DNA from: Kribbella sandramycini
Lineage (GTDB): Bacteria > Actinomycetota > Actinomycetes > Propionibacteriales > Kribbellaceae
Direction of reading: 5' to 3'
DNA: 64,000 nucleotides
Assembly (NCBI RefSeq): GCF_013131805.1
Contig: NZ_JABJRC010000011.1
Span: 62,001 to 126,000 of the forward strand
Shown: positions 1 to 8,444 of the stretch, piece after piece
How positions within the stretch are numbered: position 1 is the stretch's first letter
Layout of the letters: the number at the start of each line of letters is the position of its first letter
Program-made: the position numbers and the translations under genes
The notes under the pieces: generated by a model
Told to the model about the DNA's origin: nothing
The model's database searches: none
The model's input: the letters and a program-made list of their open reading frames with translations, nothing else

Positions 1-194
1 CCGTCACCGACACCGAGCTGAACGACGCCCTGGAAAGCGGCGCCCTCGAGAAGGGCACCCTCGACTTCGACAAGGTCGACCACGACGACGGCGAACGCAG
101 CCCCGGCCCCGTCCCCAACGAGCAACGACGTCCGCCCCGCACCGAAGACGTCACCTCCGGCAGCGAGGGCCGCCCGGTAGAACCGCCGGACTGA
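1..194 (+). CDS. C-terminal end of an unrecognised protein (partial)
   Basis: An open frame enters from the left edge (codons in phase from base 3) and stops at TGA 192-194, giving about 63 C-terminal residues. The tail is hydrophilic, first acidic and then rich in Pro, Arg and Glu, and ends in EPPD, which looks like a disordered C-terminus. No domain is visible, so no function is assigned. The codon positions show the expected high-GC third-base pattern, which is the main reason to believe it is coding. Confidence 0.55.
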   Translation, partial: VTDTELNDALESGALEKGTLDFDKVDHDDGERSPGPVPNEQRRPPRTEDVTSGSEGRPVEPPD

Positions 195-309
195 TCGGCG
201 CGGATGGAACGCTCAGAGTAATCCTCCCATCACCGTGGGTGGTCCGGGCGGCGGAAGTGCGGCAAGCTTGCTGTCGAAGTGGGGGATCGACAAGTGAGGA
301 CCTGAGTTC

Positions 310-1332
310 ATGCGTAAACAACTCTCCGCCCTGGCCTCCGTAACCGCTCTGCTCCTGGTGACAGCCGCGCCGTCCGCGGTCGCCGCCGTGCCACCGACGC
401 CCCGGATCACCGGGACGGTGGCAAGTGGGTTCCAGTCCCCGTGGGGTCTCGCCGTCCTGCCGGACGGCTCGGCGCTGCTTTCCGAGCGGGACACCGCACT
501 GATCAAACATGTCACAGCGGCCGGCGTGGTCCGCCAGATCGGCCGCGTTCCCAATGTCCGGCACGGCGGCGAAGGCGGCCTGCTCGGGATCGCGATCGCG
601 CCGACCTTCGGTACCGACCGGCTGCTCTACGCCTACCACACCGCATCCGGCGACAACCGGGTCGTCCGGATGACCTACGACGGCACGACTCTCGGCGCTC
701 CGCAGACCGTCGTCACCGGGATCCCGCGGGCCAACATCCACAACGGCGGCCGGCTCGCCTTCGGGCCCGATGGCTTCCTCTACATCAGCACCGGTGACGC
801 CGCGAACACCGCCAACGCGCAGAACCCGAACTCGCTCGGCGGCAAGATCCTCCGGGTCACCCCGACCGGAAACCCCGCCCCCGGCAACCCGAGCGGTACC
901 CGCGTCTACAGCCTCGGGCACCGCAACGTCCAGGGCCTCGCCTGGGACGAAGGGAACCGGCTCTGGGCCAGCGAACTCGGCCAGAACACCACGGACGAAC
1001 TCAACCAGATCCGGGCCGGCGGCAACTACGGCTGGCCGACCTGCGAAGGCAGTTGCACCGACAGCCGCTTCATCAACCCCCAGGCCACCTGGACCACCGC
1101 CCAGGCATCGCCGTCCGGTCTCGCCTTCGCGCGCAACACCATGTGGATGGCCGCGCTCCGCGGCCAGCGCCTGTGGGCCATCCCGGTCAACGGCGGCGTC
1201 CGCGACGGAAACACGGTCGCCAGCTTCACCAACCAGCAGGGCCGCCTCCGCACAGTGGCCAACGCCGCCGACGGCTCGCTGTGGGTCGTGAGCGAAACCA
1301 ACAACAGCATTCTCCGAGTGACCCTCGGCTGA
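310..1332 (+). CDS. Secreted PQQ-dependent sugar dehydrogenase-like protein (GSDH/sorbosone family)
   Basis: The 340-residue protein begins with a Sec-type signal peptide (basic MRK, hydrophobic core, cleavage near APSAVAA around residue 26). The rest is a six-bladed beta-propeller of the glucose/sorbosone dehydrogenase family. Visible hallmarks are WGLAVLPDG (about 45-53), HGGEGGLLGIA (about 85-95), a GDAANT/GGKILRV segment (about 161-181) and the LGHRNVQGL signature (about 202-210). Family members oxidise sugars outside the membrane with PQQ, but many actinobacterial members have no proven substrate. It stands alone, with no recognisable strong Shine-Dalgarno sequence before the ATG. Confidence 0.85.
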   Translation: MRKQLSALASVTALLLVTAAPSAVAAVPPTPRITGTVASGFQSPWGLAVLPDGSALLSERDTALIKHVTAAGVVRQIGRVPNVRHGGEGGLLGIAIAPTFGTDRLLYAYHTASGDNRVVRMTYDGTTLGAPQTVVTGIPRANIHNGGRLAFGPDGFLYISTGDAANTANAQNPNSLGGKILRVTPTGNPAPGNPSGTRVYSLGHRNVQGLAWDEGNRLWASELGQNTTDELNQIRAGGNYGWPTCEGSCTDSRFINPQATWTTAQASPSGLAFARNTMWMAALRGQRLWAIPVNGGVRDGNTVASFTNQQGRLRTVANAADGSLWVVSETNNSILRVTLG

Positions 1333-1425
1333 CCAATCGAGCGTGCCGGGTCAGCACCCATGACCCGGCACGGCTCCGGTCGGCCAGGGGTGGTTCGGAG
1401 ACGGTCGAGGCGTGAGAATCGGGCC

Positions 1426-2376
1426 GTGATCCGGATTCATTTCAGTACGGCGGACCTCGGGCGGGTGATGTTCCTGCCCGAACCCGAGCCGCTTCGCCAG
1501 GTGGCGCTGGCTGCTCGCGCGCTCAGCCCCAGCCAAACCTCCACGGCGACCCGGCGGTGGCGGCGAATGGCCGGGAGTCGGGTTCGGCCGACGATGGGGC
1601 CCCTGCTGAAGCTGATCTCGCCTACCGGACAGTTCCCCGGCTTCCTGACACCGACGGTGGACAGAGCGGGGCTGGAACCGGCGATCGAGCGCCTACTGGA
1701 GACACCAGCGGACCTGATCCGGGCTGAGCTCGGACCGCATCTACCGTCCGAGATTCATCCCTACATGCGCGCGCTGCTGGGTGGCCGGGCCGAGGCGCGC
1801 CGAGCGCTGGGCGGCGCCGTCCGCGACTTCCACCGGCACGTACTCGGACCGTCCGCGATCGAACTCGGGCGCCTTCATGCGGCCGATCTGGCGATCCGCT
1901 CGCGGACGGTCCTGGCAGCGGGTGGCGAAGAGCTGCTGGCGACCCTGCACCCGAAGGTCAGCTGGCAGGACGACATCCTCACGATCGCGACGCCCTGGGA
2001 GTACGACGTGCGGCTGGCCGGCCGCGGCCTGCGGCTCTGCCCGTCACCCTTCGTCGCGGACTGCGTGACCTTCGACGAGCCCGGCCAGACCCCCTTGCTC
2101 GTCTACCCAGCTGTCGAACTGCCGGTGGTGGACCCGGCCGAACGAGACTCGGCCGATGGCCTGGCCGAGCTCCTCGGACGTACTCGCGCCGCTGTGCTGC
2201 GAAGCCTCGTCTCCCCCGCCGGCACCAGCCAGCTGGCGCGCCGTCTCAACATCTCCAACGCCTCAGCCTCCGAGCACGCCCGCGTCCTCCGCGCCGCCGG
2301 CCTCCTGACCACCGACCGATCGCGGGGCGCCACCCACCACTCACTCACCCCGACAGCCGTCCAACTCCTTCGCTAG
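1426..2376 (+). CDS. ArsR-like winged-helix transcriptional regulator
   Basis: A 316-residue protein. The open frame extends upstream to 1360, but the first 22 codons are Arg-rich and unlike the family, while the GTG at 1426 gives the usual opening VIRIHFSTADL. The N-terminal two thirds is an actinobacterial regulator-type domain of unknown ligand. The C-terminal 80 residues form an ArsR/MarR-like winged helix: TRAAVLRSL, then TSQLARRLNISNASASEHARVLRAAGLL, with helix-turn-helix residues around NISNASASEHARVL, then a wing RSRGATHHSLT. Proteins of this layout are usually annotated as DUF5937/winged-helix regulators. Its stop overlaps the 3' end of the convergent gene by four bases. Confidence 0.75.
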   Translation: MIRIHFSTADLGRVMFLPEPEPLRQVALAARALSPSQTSTATRRWRRMAGSRVRPTMGPLLKLISPTGQFPGFLTPTVDRAGLEPAIERLLETPADLIRAELGPHLPSEIHPYMRALLGGRAEARRALGGAVRDFHRHVLGPSAIELGRLHAADLAIRSRTVLAAGGEELLATLHPKVSWQDDILTIATPWEYDVRLAGRGLRLCPSPFVADCVTFDEPGQTPLLVYPAVELPVVDPAERDSADGLAELLGRTRAAVLRSLVSPAGTSQLARRLNISNASASEHARVLRAAGLLTTDRSRGATHHSLTPTAVQLLR

Positions 2377-3299
2377 TTGAGATCCGGTACGACGCTCACC
2401 GTGTACGGCGGGGTGCCCGGCGCTCGGTCGAGCTGACTGTTGACCCAGAGCAGCCGCCCGCGATCCCGCGCGATCGTCGTCGGCGTCGCCCCGGCGTCGC
2501 CCGGGGCCGAATCGGCGAGGATGCCGGCCTTGGACCAGGTCCGGTCGAGCCGGGCCATCCGGGTGATGTATCGCCCGTTGCCCGCGTTGTGCACGACGTA
2601 CAGGCGGTGTCCCTCGAGCAGGTACCCGTCACCCGAGAGAGTCCCATCGGACTCGACCGGTCGCACCGCGCGGGACGCGATGTCGACACGATAGGTGAGG
2701 TCCTGGCCTTGTTCGCCGACGAGCAAGGTCCGGCCATCGGGTGTGGCCACGATCCCGTTGAGGAAGTACGGCGTTGGGCTGATCCGGTCACGCGTGATCC
2801 AGGGCTCGAGTTCTCCCAGCCCATCGCGGGTGATCGACGCACGCCAGATCTGATTGTGCGCCGAATCGGTGACATAGACGGCGTCCCTGGTGAAGGTGAA
2901 GTCGTTCAGGAACGAGCCTTGCGCCGCAGACCGTGATGCCAGCAACCGGCCGCGAGCGTCGTACCGGAAGAGCTTTCGAGTACTCGCGCCGGCCACCAGG
3001 ACCCGGCCCCAGCGATCCACGTGGACGCCGGTCGCCTGGGTGCGGCCGTCGGAACCGGCGGGCAGGAACAGTTGGAGCCGCGCGCTCCGCACCGAACCGC
3101 GGTAGACCGCGCCGGTGCCGACACTCGTGACGTACATGGTGCCGTCGCGCGTCACCTCGATCCCTTCCGGCGTATCCCCGGGCGTCTGCGAGACGACGTA
3201 CGTCGACGGCCGATGCGGCTCAGGTCGCGGATGCGCGGCCGCGGTCGTCGCGCTGGTCACCATGCTCGCCAGAACTACAACAACGATGAGTCTTTTCAT
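2373..3299 (-). CDS. Exported SMP-30/gluconolactonase-like beta-propeller protein
   Basis: 308 residues with a clear signal peptide (MKRLIVVVVLASMVTSATTAAA). The mature part consists of repeated propeller blades of the SMP-30/strictosidine-synthase type, for example TPEGIEVTRDGTMYVTS, ATGVHVDRWGRVLVAG, LNDFTFTRDAVYVTDS and LNGIVATPDGRTLLVGEQG. The alternating DG/GR turns are the recognisable feature. Known relatives are lactonases or simple binding propellers. The substrate cannot be read from sequence. It converges on the ArsR-like gene (four-base overlap of stops) and diverges from the secreted protease gene at 3480, so the two exported proteins share a 180-base promoter region. Confidence 0.75.
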   Translation of the reverse strand: MKRLIVVVVLASMVTSATTAAAHPRPEPHRPSTYVVSQTPGDTPEGIEVTRDGTMYVTSVGTGAVYRGSVRSARLQLFLPAGSDGRTQATGVHVDRWGRVLVAGASTRKLFRYDARGRLLASRSAAQGSFLNDFTFTRDAVYVTDSAHNQIWRASITRDGLGELEPWITRDRISPTPYFLNGIVATPDGRTLLVGEQGQDLTYRVDIASRAVRPVESDGTLSGDGYLLEGHRLYVVHNAGNGRYITRMARLDRTWSKAGILADSAPGDAGATPTTIARDRGRLLWVNSQLDRAPGTPPYTVSVVPDLN

Positions 3300-3418
3300 C
3301 CCCCCAGCCTCGATGGCTGCTCGCCGCCCGGCGACCGCTTTCGGCCCAGCCCGAACTCTTCCTTCCCGGACCGGCCAGACCGCGGCGGTATGACCCGAAT
3401 GGCCTGTACCCAGGCGCC

Positions 3419-3439
3419 CGGACCGGTGGCTACGGTCCG
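3419..3439. promoter_or_regulatory. Perfect 7-bp inverted repeat upstream of the protease gene
   Basis: CGGACCG and CGGTCCG are separated by seven bases, about 40 bases before the protease ATG at 3480. It could be an operator or an mRNA 5' hairpin. There is no evidence to choose between them. Confidence 0.3.
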
Positions 3440-3479
3440 ATCACCTAGCAGTAACCACCCGCCCACGTAGGAGAAACAG

Positions 3480-4808
3480 ATGTCTCGAAGAACAGCAGCC
3501 CTCGCGGCGACGCTGTCGGCAGCAGGTCTGGTGGCCGCCGTCCTGGCAGTCCCGCCGGTCGCCGCTGCGATCAGGTCCGGTGGACCGGACGTGACCGCGC
3601 CTACCCAAGATCCGCCGGCGGAGATGCTTGCCGCCTTAGCCCGGGATCTCAAGCTGACTCCGGCTGAAGCGCGCGCGAGGCTGGCCAGAGAGAAGGAAGC
3701 CGCAGGCGTCGAGGCGACCTTGCGCACGCGCCTCGGTACGGGTTTCGCCGGGGCCTGGTTCGAGACCGGTGGCACGACCCTGACTGTCGGGGTCACCGAT
3801 GCCTCCAACGCTGCGCTGGTCCGTGCCGCCGGGGCCTCCCCGAAGACCGTGAGCCGTTCCCTGATCCAGCTCGACGCTCTCAAGAACAGGCTGGACTCCC
3901 GGGCGGGCCGTGCCCCCAAGAGCGTGCCTGGCTGGTACGTCGACGTAGCGACCAACACCGTCACGATCCTCACCCGGCCCGGAGCCGTCGAGCAGGCCAA
4001 GGCCTTCGCCACCACCAGCGGTCTGGACGCATCCGCGGTGCGCTTCGCGACGTCAACGGAGGCCCCACGGCCGTTGATCGACGTGATCGGCGGTAACGCC
4101 TACTACATCGGCAGCGGTACGCGCTGCTCGATCGGGTTCGCCGTCACCGGTGGATTCGTGACGGCCGGACATTGCGGCCAGGCAGGTCAGACAACCACCC
4201 AGCCGAGCGGCACGGTGGCCGGTTCGAGCTTCCCGGGTAACGACTACGGCTGGGTCCGCGTCGCCGCGGGCAACACCCCGCGGGCGTTGGTCAACCGGTA
4301 TCCCGGAACGGTTCCGGTCGCAGGCGCCACCGAGGCCCCGGTCGGCTCGTCGGTCTGCCGATCGGGCTCGACGACGGGCTGGCGTTGCGGCACGATCCTG
4401 CAGAAGAACGCGTCGGTGACCTACCCCGAAGGCACCATCACCGGCCTGACCCGGACCAATGCCTGCGCCGAACCAGGCGACTCCGGCGGCTCCTGGATCA
4501 CCGGCGACCAAGCCCAAGGCGTCACCTCGGGCGGCTCGGGGAACTGCACCTCCGGCGGCGTCATCTACTTCCAGCCCCTGAACGAGATTCTCGGCGCCTA
4601 CAGCCTGACCTTGACGGTCAGTGGCAGTACGCCGCCGACCACGCCCCCGACGACTCCGCCGGGCGGAACGACCTGGCAAGCCGGTACGACGTACGCGGCC
4701 GGAGCCGTTGTCACGTACGGCGGCCAGCGGTACGAATGCTGGCAGAGCCACACCGCGCAACCCGGTTGGGAACCGCCGAACGTCCCTGCCTTGTGGCGCA
4801 CGCTCTGA
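3480..4808 (+). CDS. Secreted S1 (streptogrisin/alpha-lytic type) serine protease with C-terminal chitin-binding module
   Basis: 442 residues: signal peptide (1-30, ending VAAA), an alpha-lytic-type prodomain (about 40-195) and an S1E catalytic domain. The catalytic triad is visible: His231 in TAGHC, Asp255 in NDYGW and Ser335 in GDSGGS. Paired cysteines flank the active site (CSIGF/GHC, CRSG/CGT, CAEP/CTSG), as in streptogrisins. After a Thr/Pro linker (about 385-397) comes a CBM5/12 chitin-binding module with the typical WQAGTTYAAGAVVTYGG opening and final WEPPNVPALW. It is probably an extracellular protease directed to chitin or fungal or insect material. Good ribosome site AGGAGA seven bases before the ATG. 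Confidence 0.93.
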   Translation: MSRRTAALAATLSAAGLVAAVLAVPPVAAAIRSGGPDVTAPTQDPPAEMLAALARDLKLTPAEARARLAREKEAAGVEATLRTRLGTGFAGAWFETGGTTLTVGVTDASNAALVRAAGASPKTVSRSLIQLDALKNRLDSRAGRAPKSVPGWYVDVATNTVTILTRPGAVEQAKAFATTSGLDASAVRFATSTEAPRPLIDVIGGNAYYIGSGTRCSIGFAVTGGFVTAGHCGQAGQTTTQPSGTVAGSSFPGNDYGWVRVAAGNTPRALVNRYPGTVPVAGATEAPVGSSVCRSGSTTGWRCGTILQKNASVTYPEGTITGLTRTNACAEPGDSGGSWITGDQAQGVTSGGSGNCTSGGVIYFQPLNEILGAYSLTLTVSGSTPPTTPPTTPPGGTTWQAGTTYAAGAVVTYGGQRYECWQSHTAQPGWEPPNVPALWRTL

Positions 4809-4848
4809 CCTGAAGACTCTCGCTCCACTTGCCTCTACTTTGGTTCGT

Positions 4849-5820
4849 ATGGAACTGGAGCTGCGACATCTCAGGCTGATCTGCGCAATCGCAGACGCCG
4901 GCAGCGTCACCAAGGCAGCCGCCAACCTGGGGCTGGCGCAACCGGCTCTCAGCGCCCAGCTCCGCCGCGTCGAACGCATGCTCGGCGGCTCCGTCTTCGA
5001 GCGACACCGCACCGGAGTACGCCCGACACCACTCGGCGACTTCCTCCTCGCCAGGGCCCGTCTGCTGCTCCCCGCGGCATCCGGGCTGCGCGAGGAGGCG
5101 GTCCGCCTGAGTGGTGCCGGGCGTCCCGGCGAACCCCCCGCTCAACTGACAGTCGGCTCGGCCACCGGCCCAATCCTCGGCCGCTTGGTCCATCACCTGA
5201 CCACCGAGTACGCCGGCCTGCACGTCGGAACCCACGTCTCCTGGTCAGCCGATGAACTGGCAGCCTTGGTCGCGGCCGGCCGGGTCGACTACACCGTCGT
5301 CGGCGTCTGCGGCGAGGCGCCGCCACCCTCGCAGGCCGGCCTCACCTGGCGCGTACTCGGCACCGACCCCGTCTTCGTACTGTTCCCGGCCGACCATCCC
5401 CTGGCCGGGCAGTCCGAGATCGCCCTCGGCGAGCTCGCCGACGAGCAATGGGCAGCCACCCCAGGCGACGGCTGCTTCGCCGACTGCTTCACCTCAGCCT
5501 GCGCCAGAGCAGGCTTCATCCCCCGCACCCTCTACGAAACCGACGTAGTGAGCTGCCTGGACCTGGTCGAGTCCGGCGACGCCGTCGTCCTGTGCCAACC
5601 AATGTTCCGCCAGATGGACGGCATAGTCGCCAAACCCATCGCCGGCACCCCCCTCACCTGGCGCCACCTCATCGGCTGGCATCCCGAAGGCCCCGCCGCC
5701 CCCCTGTCCAACCAAATCCTCAACCTAGCCACCCAGGCCTACACCGACGTAATCGCCAAAAGCCCCCGCTACTCCACCTGGCTCCGCACCCACCCCGGCT
5801 ACGGCATCGACGCCCCCTGA
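4849..5820 (+). CDS. LysR-family transcriptional regulator
   Basis: 323 residues. An upstream extension of the frame is not protein-like, and the ATG at 4849 gives the canonical LysR opening MELELRHLRLICAIADAGS. The N-terminal helix-turn-helix reads SVTKAAANLGLAQPALSAQLRRVE (about 19-42). It is followed by the linker helix and a periplasmic-binding-protein-like effector domain (about 95-300). It starts 40 bases after the protease stop on the same strand, so readthrough is possible, although most LysR proteins regulate a divergent gene. The C-terminal codons are C-rich, as in many genes here. Confidence 0.88.
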   Translation: MELELRHLRLICAIADAGSVTKAAANLGLAQPALSAQLRRVERMLGGSVFERHRTGVRPTPLGDFLLARARLLLPAASGLREEAVRLSGAGRPGEPPAQLTVGSATGPILGRLVHHLTTEYAGLHVGTHVSWSADELAALVAAGRVDYTVVGVCGEAPPPSQAGLTWRVLGTDPVFVLFPADHPLAGQSEIALGELADEQWAATPGDGCFADCFTSACARAGFIPRTLYETDVVSCLDLVESGDAVVLCQPMFRQMDGIVAKPIAGTPLTWRHLIGWHPEGPAAPLSNQILNLATQAYTDVIAKSPRYSTWLRTHPGYGIDAP

Positions 5821-5858
5821 GCTGACGCACCAGGACGAGCACTTCCCTTACCTACAAG

Positions 5859-7070
5859 CTACTTCAGCTCTGCGGAGGTCTTGCCCAGGAGCCTGCGGGC
5901 CACGATCAGTTGCTGGATTTGTTGGGTGCCTTCGAAGATGTCGAGGATTTTGCTGTCTCGGGACCATTTTTCGAGGAGGTGGTGTTCGGAGTAGCCGAGG
6001 GTGCCGGTCAGTTCTACGCAGCGGAGGGTGATGTGGTTGGCGGTGCGGCCGGCTTTGGCTTTGGCGATGGAGGCTTGGAGGGAGTTGGGGCGGGAGTTGT
6101 CGGCGAGCCAGGCGGCTTGGAGGGTGAGGAGGTGGGCGGCTTCCCAGTCGGATTCGAGGTCGAGGTAGGTGGCCGCGGCGGCCGGCTGGCGGTGGGTGGG
6201 GCGGTCGTAGTCGGGGGTGATACCGGCTTCGGCGAGGAGGTCGCGGGTCAGTTCGAGGGCGGCCCGGGCGACGCCGACGGCCATGGCGGCGACCAGGGGG
6301 CGGGTGTTGTCGAAGGTCTGCATGACGCCGGCGAAGCCTTTGCCGGTGTCGATCTCGGGTGAGCCGAGGAGGTTGGCGGCGGGGACGCGGCAGTCCTCGA
6401 AGCGGATGGTGGCGGTGTCGGAGGAGCGGATGCCGAGTTTGTGCTCGAGGCGTTCGACGGTGAGGCCGGGGGTGTCCTTGGGGACGACGAAGGACTTGAT
6501 GGCGGCGCGGCCGAGGGTTTTGTCGAGAGTGGCCCAGACGACGACGGCGTCGCAGCGGCCGCCGGCGGTGACGAAGATCTTCTCGCCGTTGATGAGGTAG
6601 TCGTCGCCGTCGCGGCGGGCCGTGGTGCGGATGTTCGCGGAGTCCGAGCCGCAGCCGGGCTCGGTGATCGCCATCGCGGCCCAGACGCCGTCGAACCGGC
6701 GGAGCTGCTCGTCGGAGGCGACCGAGGCGATCGCGGAGTTGCCGAGGCCCTGGCGGGGCATCGAGAGCAGCAGGCCGACGTCGCCCCAGGACATCTCCAT
6801 GATGGAGAGCACCGAGGAGAGATTGGAGCCGTTCTTGACGCCGGCGTCCTCGGCGCCTTCGGCTCGGCGGACGCCGGACGCCCCGGCGCCGGAGCCGGTG
6901 CCTGAGGCACCTAATCCGTCGACCATCGCGGCGAGCATGTCGAGCTCGACCGGGTACTCGTGTTCGGCCTGGTCGTAGCGGCGCGAGTTCGGGCGGAGCA
7001 TCTCGGCGGCGACCTGATGGGCCTGGTTCACGAACGCGCGGAACTTGCGCGGGGTCTCGAGGTTGATCAT
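5859..7070 (-). CDS. Acyl-CoA dehydrogenase, FadE23-like
   Basis: 403 residues starting at ATG 7070 (MINLETPRKFRAF). A longer frame upstream is a shadow of the preceding gene. Family signatures are visible: FAD-binding AITEPGCGSDSA (about 148-159), the C-terminal signature with TLGYSEHHLLEKWSRDSKILDIFEGTQQIQQL as successive shorter pieces, and the final active-site loop. It oxidises an acyl-CoA thioester to the enoyl form, with FAD passing electrons to ETF. Its start overlaps the stop of the upstream acyl-CoA dehydrogenase by one base (TGATG), so the two are translationally coupled. Size and pairing resemble mycobacterial FadE23 (about 400 residues) next to FadE24. The assignment to that subfamily is by resemblance only. 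Confidence 0.85.
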   Translation of the reverse strand: MINLETPRKFRAFVNQAHQVAAEMLRPNSRRYDQAEHEYPVELDMLAAMVDGLGASGTGSGAGASGVRRAEGAEDAGVKNGSNLSSVLSIMEMSWGDVGLLLSMPRQGLGNSAIASVASDEQLRRFDGVWAAMAITEPGCGSDSANIRTTARRDGDDYLINGEKIFVTAGGRCDAVVVWATLDKTLGRAAIKSFVVPKDTPGLTVERLEHKLGIRSSDTATIRFEDCRVPAANLLGSPEIDTGKGFAGVMQTFDNTRPLVAAMAVGVARAALELTRDLLAEAGITPDYDRPTHRQPAAAATYLDLESDWEAAHLLTLQAAWLADNSRPNSLQASIAKAKAGRTANHITLRCVELTGTLGYSEHHLLEKWSRDSKILDIFEGTQQIQQLIVARRLLGKTSAELK

Positions 7071-8383
7071 CAGAGCAGCACCGCGCCTTCCATGACGCCG
7101 ATCGCGCGCAGATCGCGGTACCAGCGTTCGACCGGATGTTCCTTCACGTAGCCGTGGCCGCCGAGCAGCTGGACGCCGTCCGTCCCGATCTGCATGCCCC
7201 TGTCGGCGCACAGCTTGCGGGCCAGGGCGACCTCGCGGGCGAACGGGAGCCCTTGCTCGGCACGCGATCCGGCGCGGTAGGTGACGAGTCGCATGCCTTC
7301 GAGCTCGATCGCGATGTTCGCGACCATGAAGGCGACCGACTGCCGGTGGCTGATCGGCTCGCCGAACGCCGTCCGCTCGTTGACGTACGGCGTCACATAG
7401 TCGAGCACGGCCTGGGCGGTGCCGAGGGCGAGGGCGCACCAGCCGAGGCGGGACAGGCGGACGCAGTCCGCGTAGTCGGCGAGGGTGCCGAGCTGGACGG
7501 CGGGGACGTCGTCCAGGATGACCCGGCTGAGCGAGGCGGCTCGGAGGCCCATGGACGGCTCGGCCTCGATCGTGATGCCGGGGTGGCCGGACTCGACGAG
7601 GAACAGGGCCGGGCCCTGGTCGTCGAGCTGGGCGGCGATGACGAACAGCTCGGCCTCGGCGCCGCGCGGGACGAGCGACTTCACGCCGGTCAGCTTGCCG
7701 TTGGTGACGCGGGTCTGGAGCTCGAACGGGTCGAAGAGCGGGCGCGGTTCGAGGATGGCGAGCGCGGCGGCCGGGGGTGCGGAGTCGCCGGTGAAGGCGG
7801 GCAGGTACGTCGCTTGCTGGGTTTCGTCACCCCAGAGGGAGATCGCCGTGCTGACCGCGGCGGGCGCGAGGCACGCGACCGCCTGGCCCATATCTCCGTG
7901 CGAGAGCGCTTCCGCGACGAGAACGCCGGTCATCGCGGAGCGCTCGGTGACGAAACCGCCCAGCTCCTCCGGGATCTCGATCAGGCTCAACCCGAGCTCT
8001 GCGGACGCCGTGAGCACCTTCGGCTCCGTCGTACACGCGGTGTCCGCCGCCGGAGCCGCGGGACGCAGGACCTCGGCCGCGAACTCGCGCACCACTTCGA
8101 CCACGGTCTGCTGGTCCTCGGTCGGAGTCAGGTCGAACCGGCCGCTCCCCCGGGCCGCCGGCAGGCGTGCCGGTTTGGTCAGCTTCGAGGCCGCCGAGAA
8201 ACTCCGGGAGAGCGCTCCCGCCGTCCGGAAACCGCTCTTCGTCGCCTCGAACACCACCCGCTCGGTCTGCCGCCGCCACCCGAGCCGGTCGATCGTCCGC
8301 GACTTGGCCAGCCGGTTCAGCAACGCGACCCCAACCCCGATCACGTCCCGCCGGCCCCGGCGCTCCCGCTCCAGCACGCTCAT
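7070..8383 (-). CDS. Acyl-CoA dehydrogenase, FadE24-like (first gene of the pair)
   Basis: 437 residues from ATG 8383; a GTG at 8392 would add three residues. There is an N-terminal extension of about 70 residues (ALLNRLAKSRTIDRLG) before the dehydrogenase fold (about 85 onward). That extension is characteristic of the FadE24 type. The middle domain is degenerate around the usual TEP/GSD motif (AILEPRPLFDP), while the C-terminal half retains LGTAQAVLDY, an arginine-containing RTAFGEPISHRQ, and QLLGGHGYVKEHPVERWYRD. The weak FAD/substrate motif suggests a heteromeric enzyme with the FadE23-like partner, as proposed for paired mycobacterial FadE proteins. An inverted repeat lies directly upstream. 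Confidence 0.8.
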   Translation of the reverse strand: MSVLERERRGRRDVIGVGVALLNRLAKSRTIDRLGWRRQTERVVFEATKSGFRTAGALSRSFSAASKLTKPARLPAARGSGRFDLTPTEDQQTVVEVVREFAAEVLRPAAPAADTACTTEPKVLTASAELGLSLIEIPEELGGFVTERSAMTGVLVAEALSHGDMGQAVACLAPAAVSTAISLWGDETQQATYLPAFTGDSAPPAAALAILEPRPLFDPFELQTRVTNGKLTGVKSLVPRGAEAELFVIAAQLDDQGPALFLVESGHPGITIEAEPSMGLRAASLSRVILDDVPAVQLGTLADYADCVRLSRLGWCALALGTAQAVLDYVTPYVNERTAFGEPISHRQSVAFMVANIAIELEGMRLVTYRAGSRAEQGLPFAREVALARKLCADRGMQIGTDGVQLLGGHGYVKEHPVERWYRDLRAIGVMEGAVLL

Positions 8384-8392
8384 ACCCGCCAC

Positions 8393-8409
8393 TGTAAACC
8401 GAAGTTACA
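8393..8409. promoter_or_regulatory. Operator-like inverted repeat before the FadE pair
   Basis: TGTAA-N7-TTACA lies 10-26 bases upstream of the ATG of the first acyl-CoA dehydrogenase. A second 10-bp palindrome, GTCACGTGAC, sits at 8416-8425. The spacing suggests a repressor site near the transcription start. No regulator gene is adjacent except the TetR gene at 9685. Confidence 0.4.
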
Positions 8410-8444
8410 ACCCGAGTCACGTGACCCAGACCACACCCTGCTAC

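Noticed and set aside
5494..6978. Many long open frames on the opposite strand of the acyl-CoA dehydrogenase genes, several Gly/Val-rich
   Set aside because: They are antisense shadows caused by high GC content. The minus-strand frame has full acyl-CoA dehydrogenase motifs, and the plus-strand products are low-complexity.
7071..7439. N-terminal extension of the FadE23-like gene (extra 123 codons)
   Set aside because: The extra residues are Arg/Pro-rich and overlap the upstream dehydrogenase. The coupled ATG at 7070 matches the family start.
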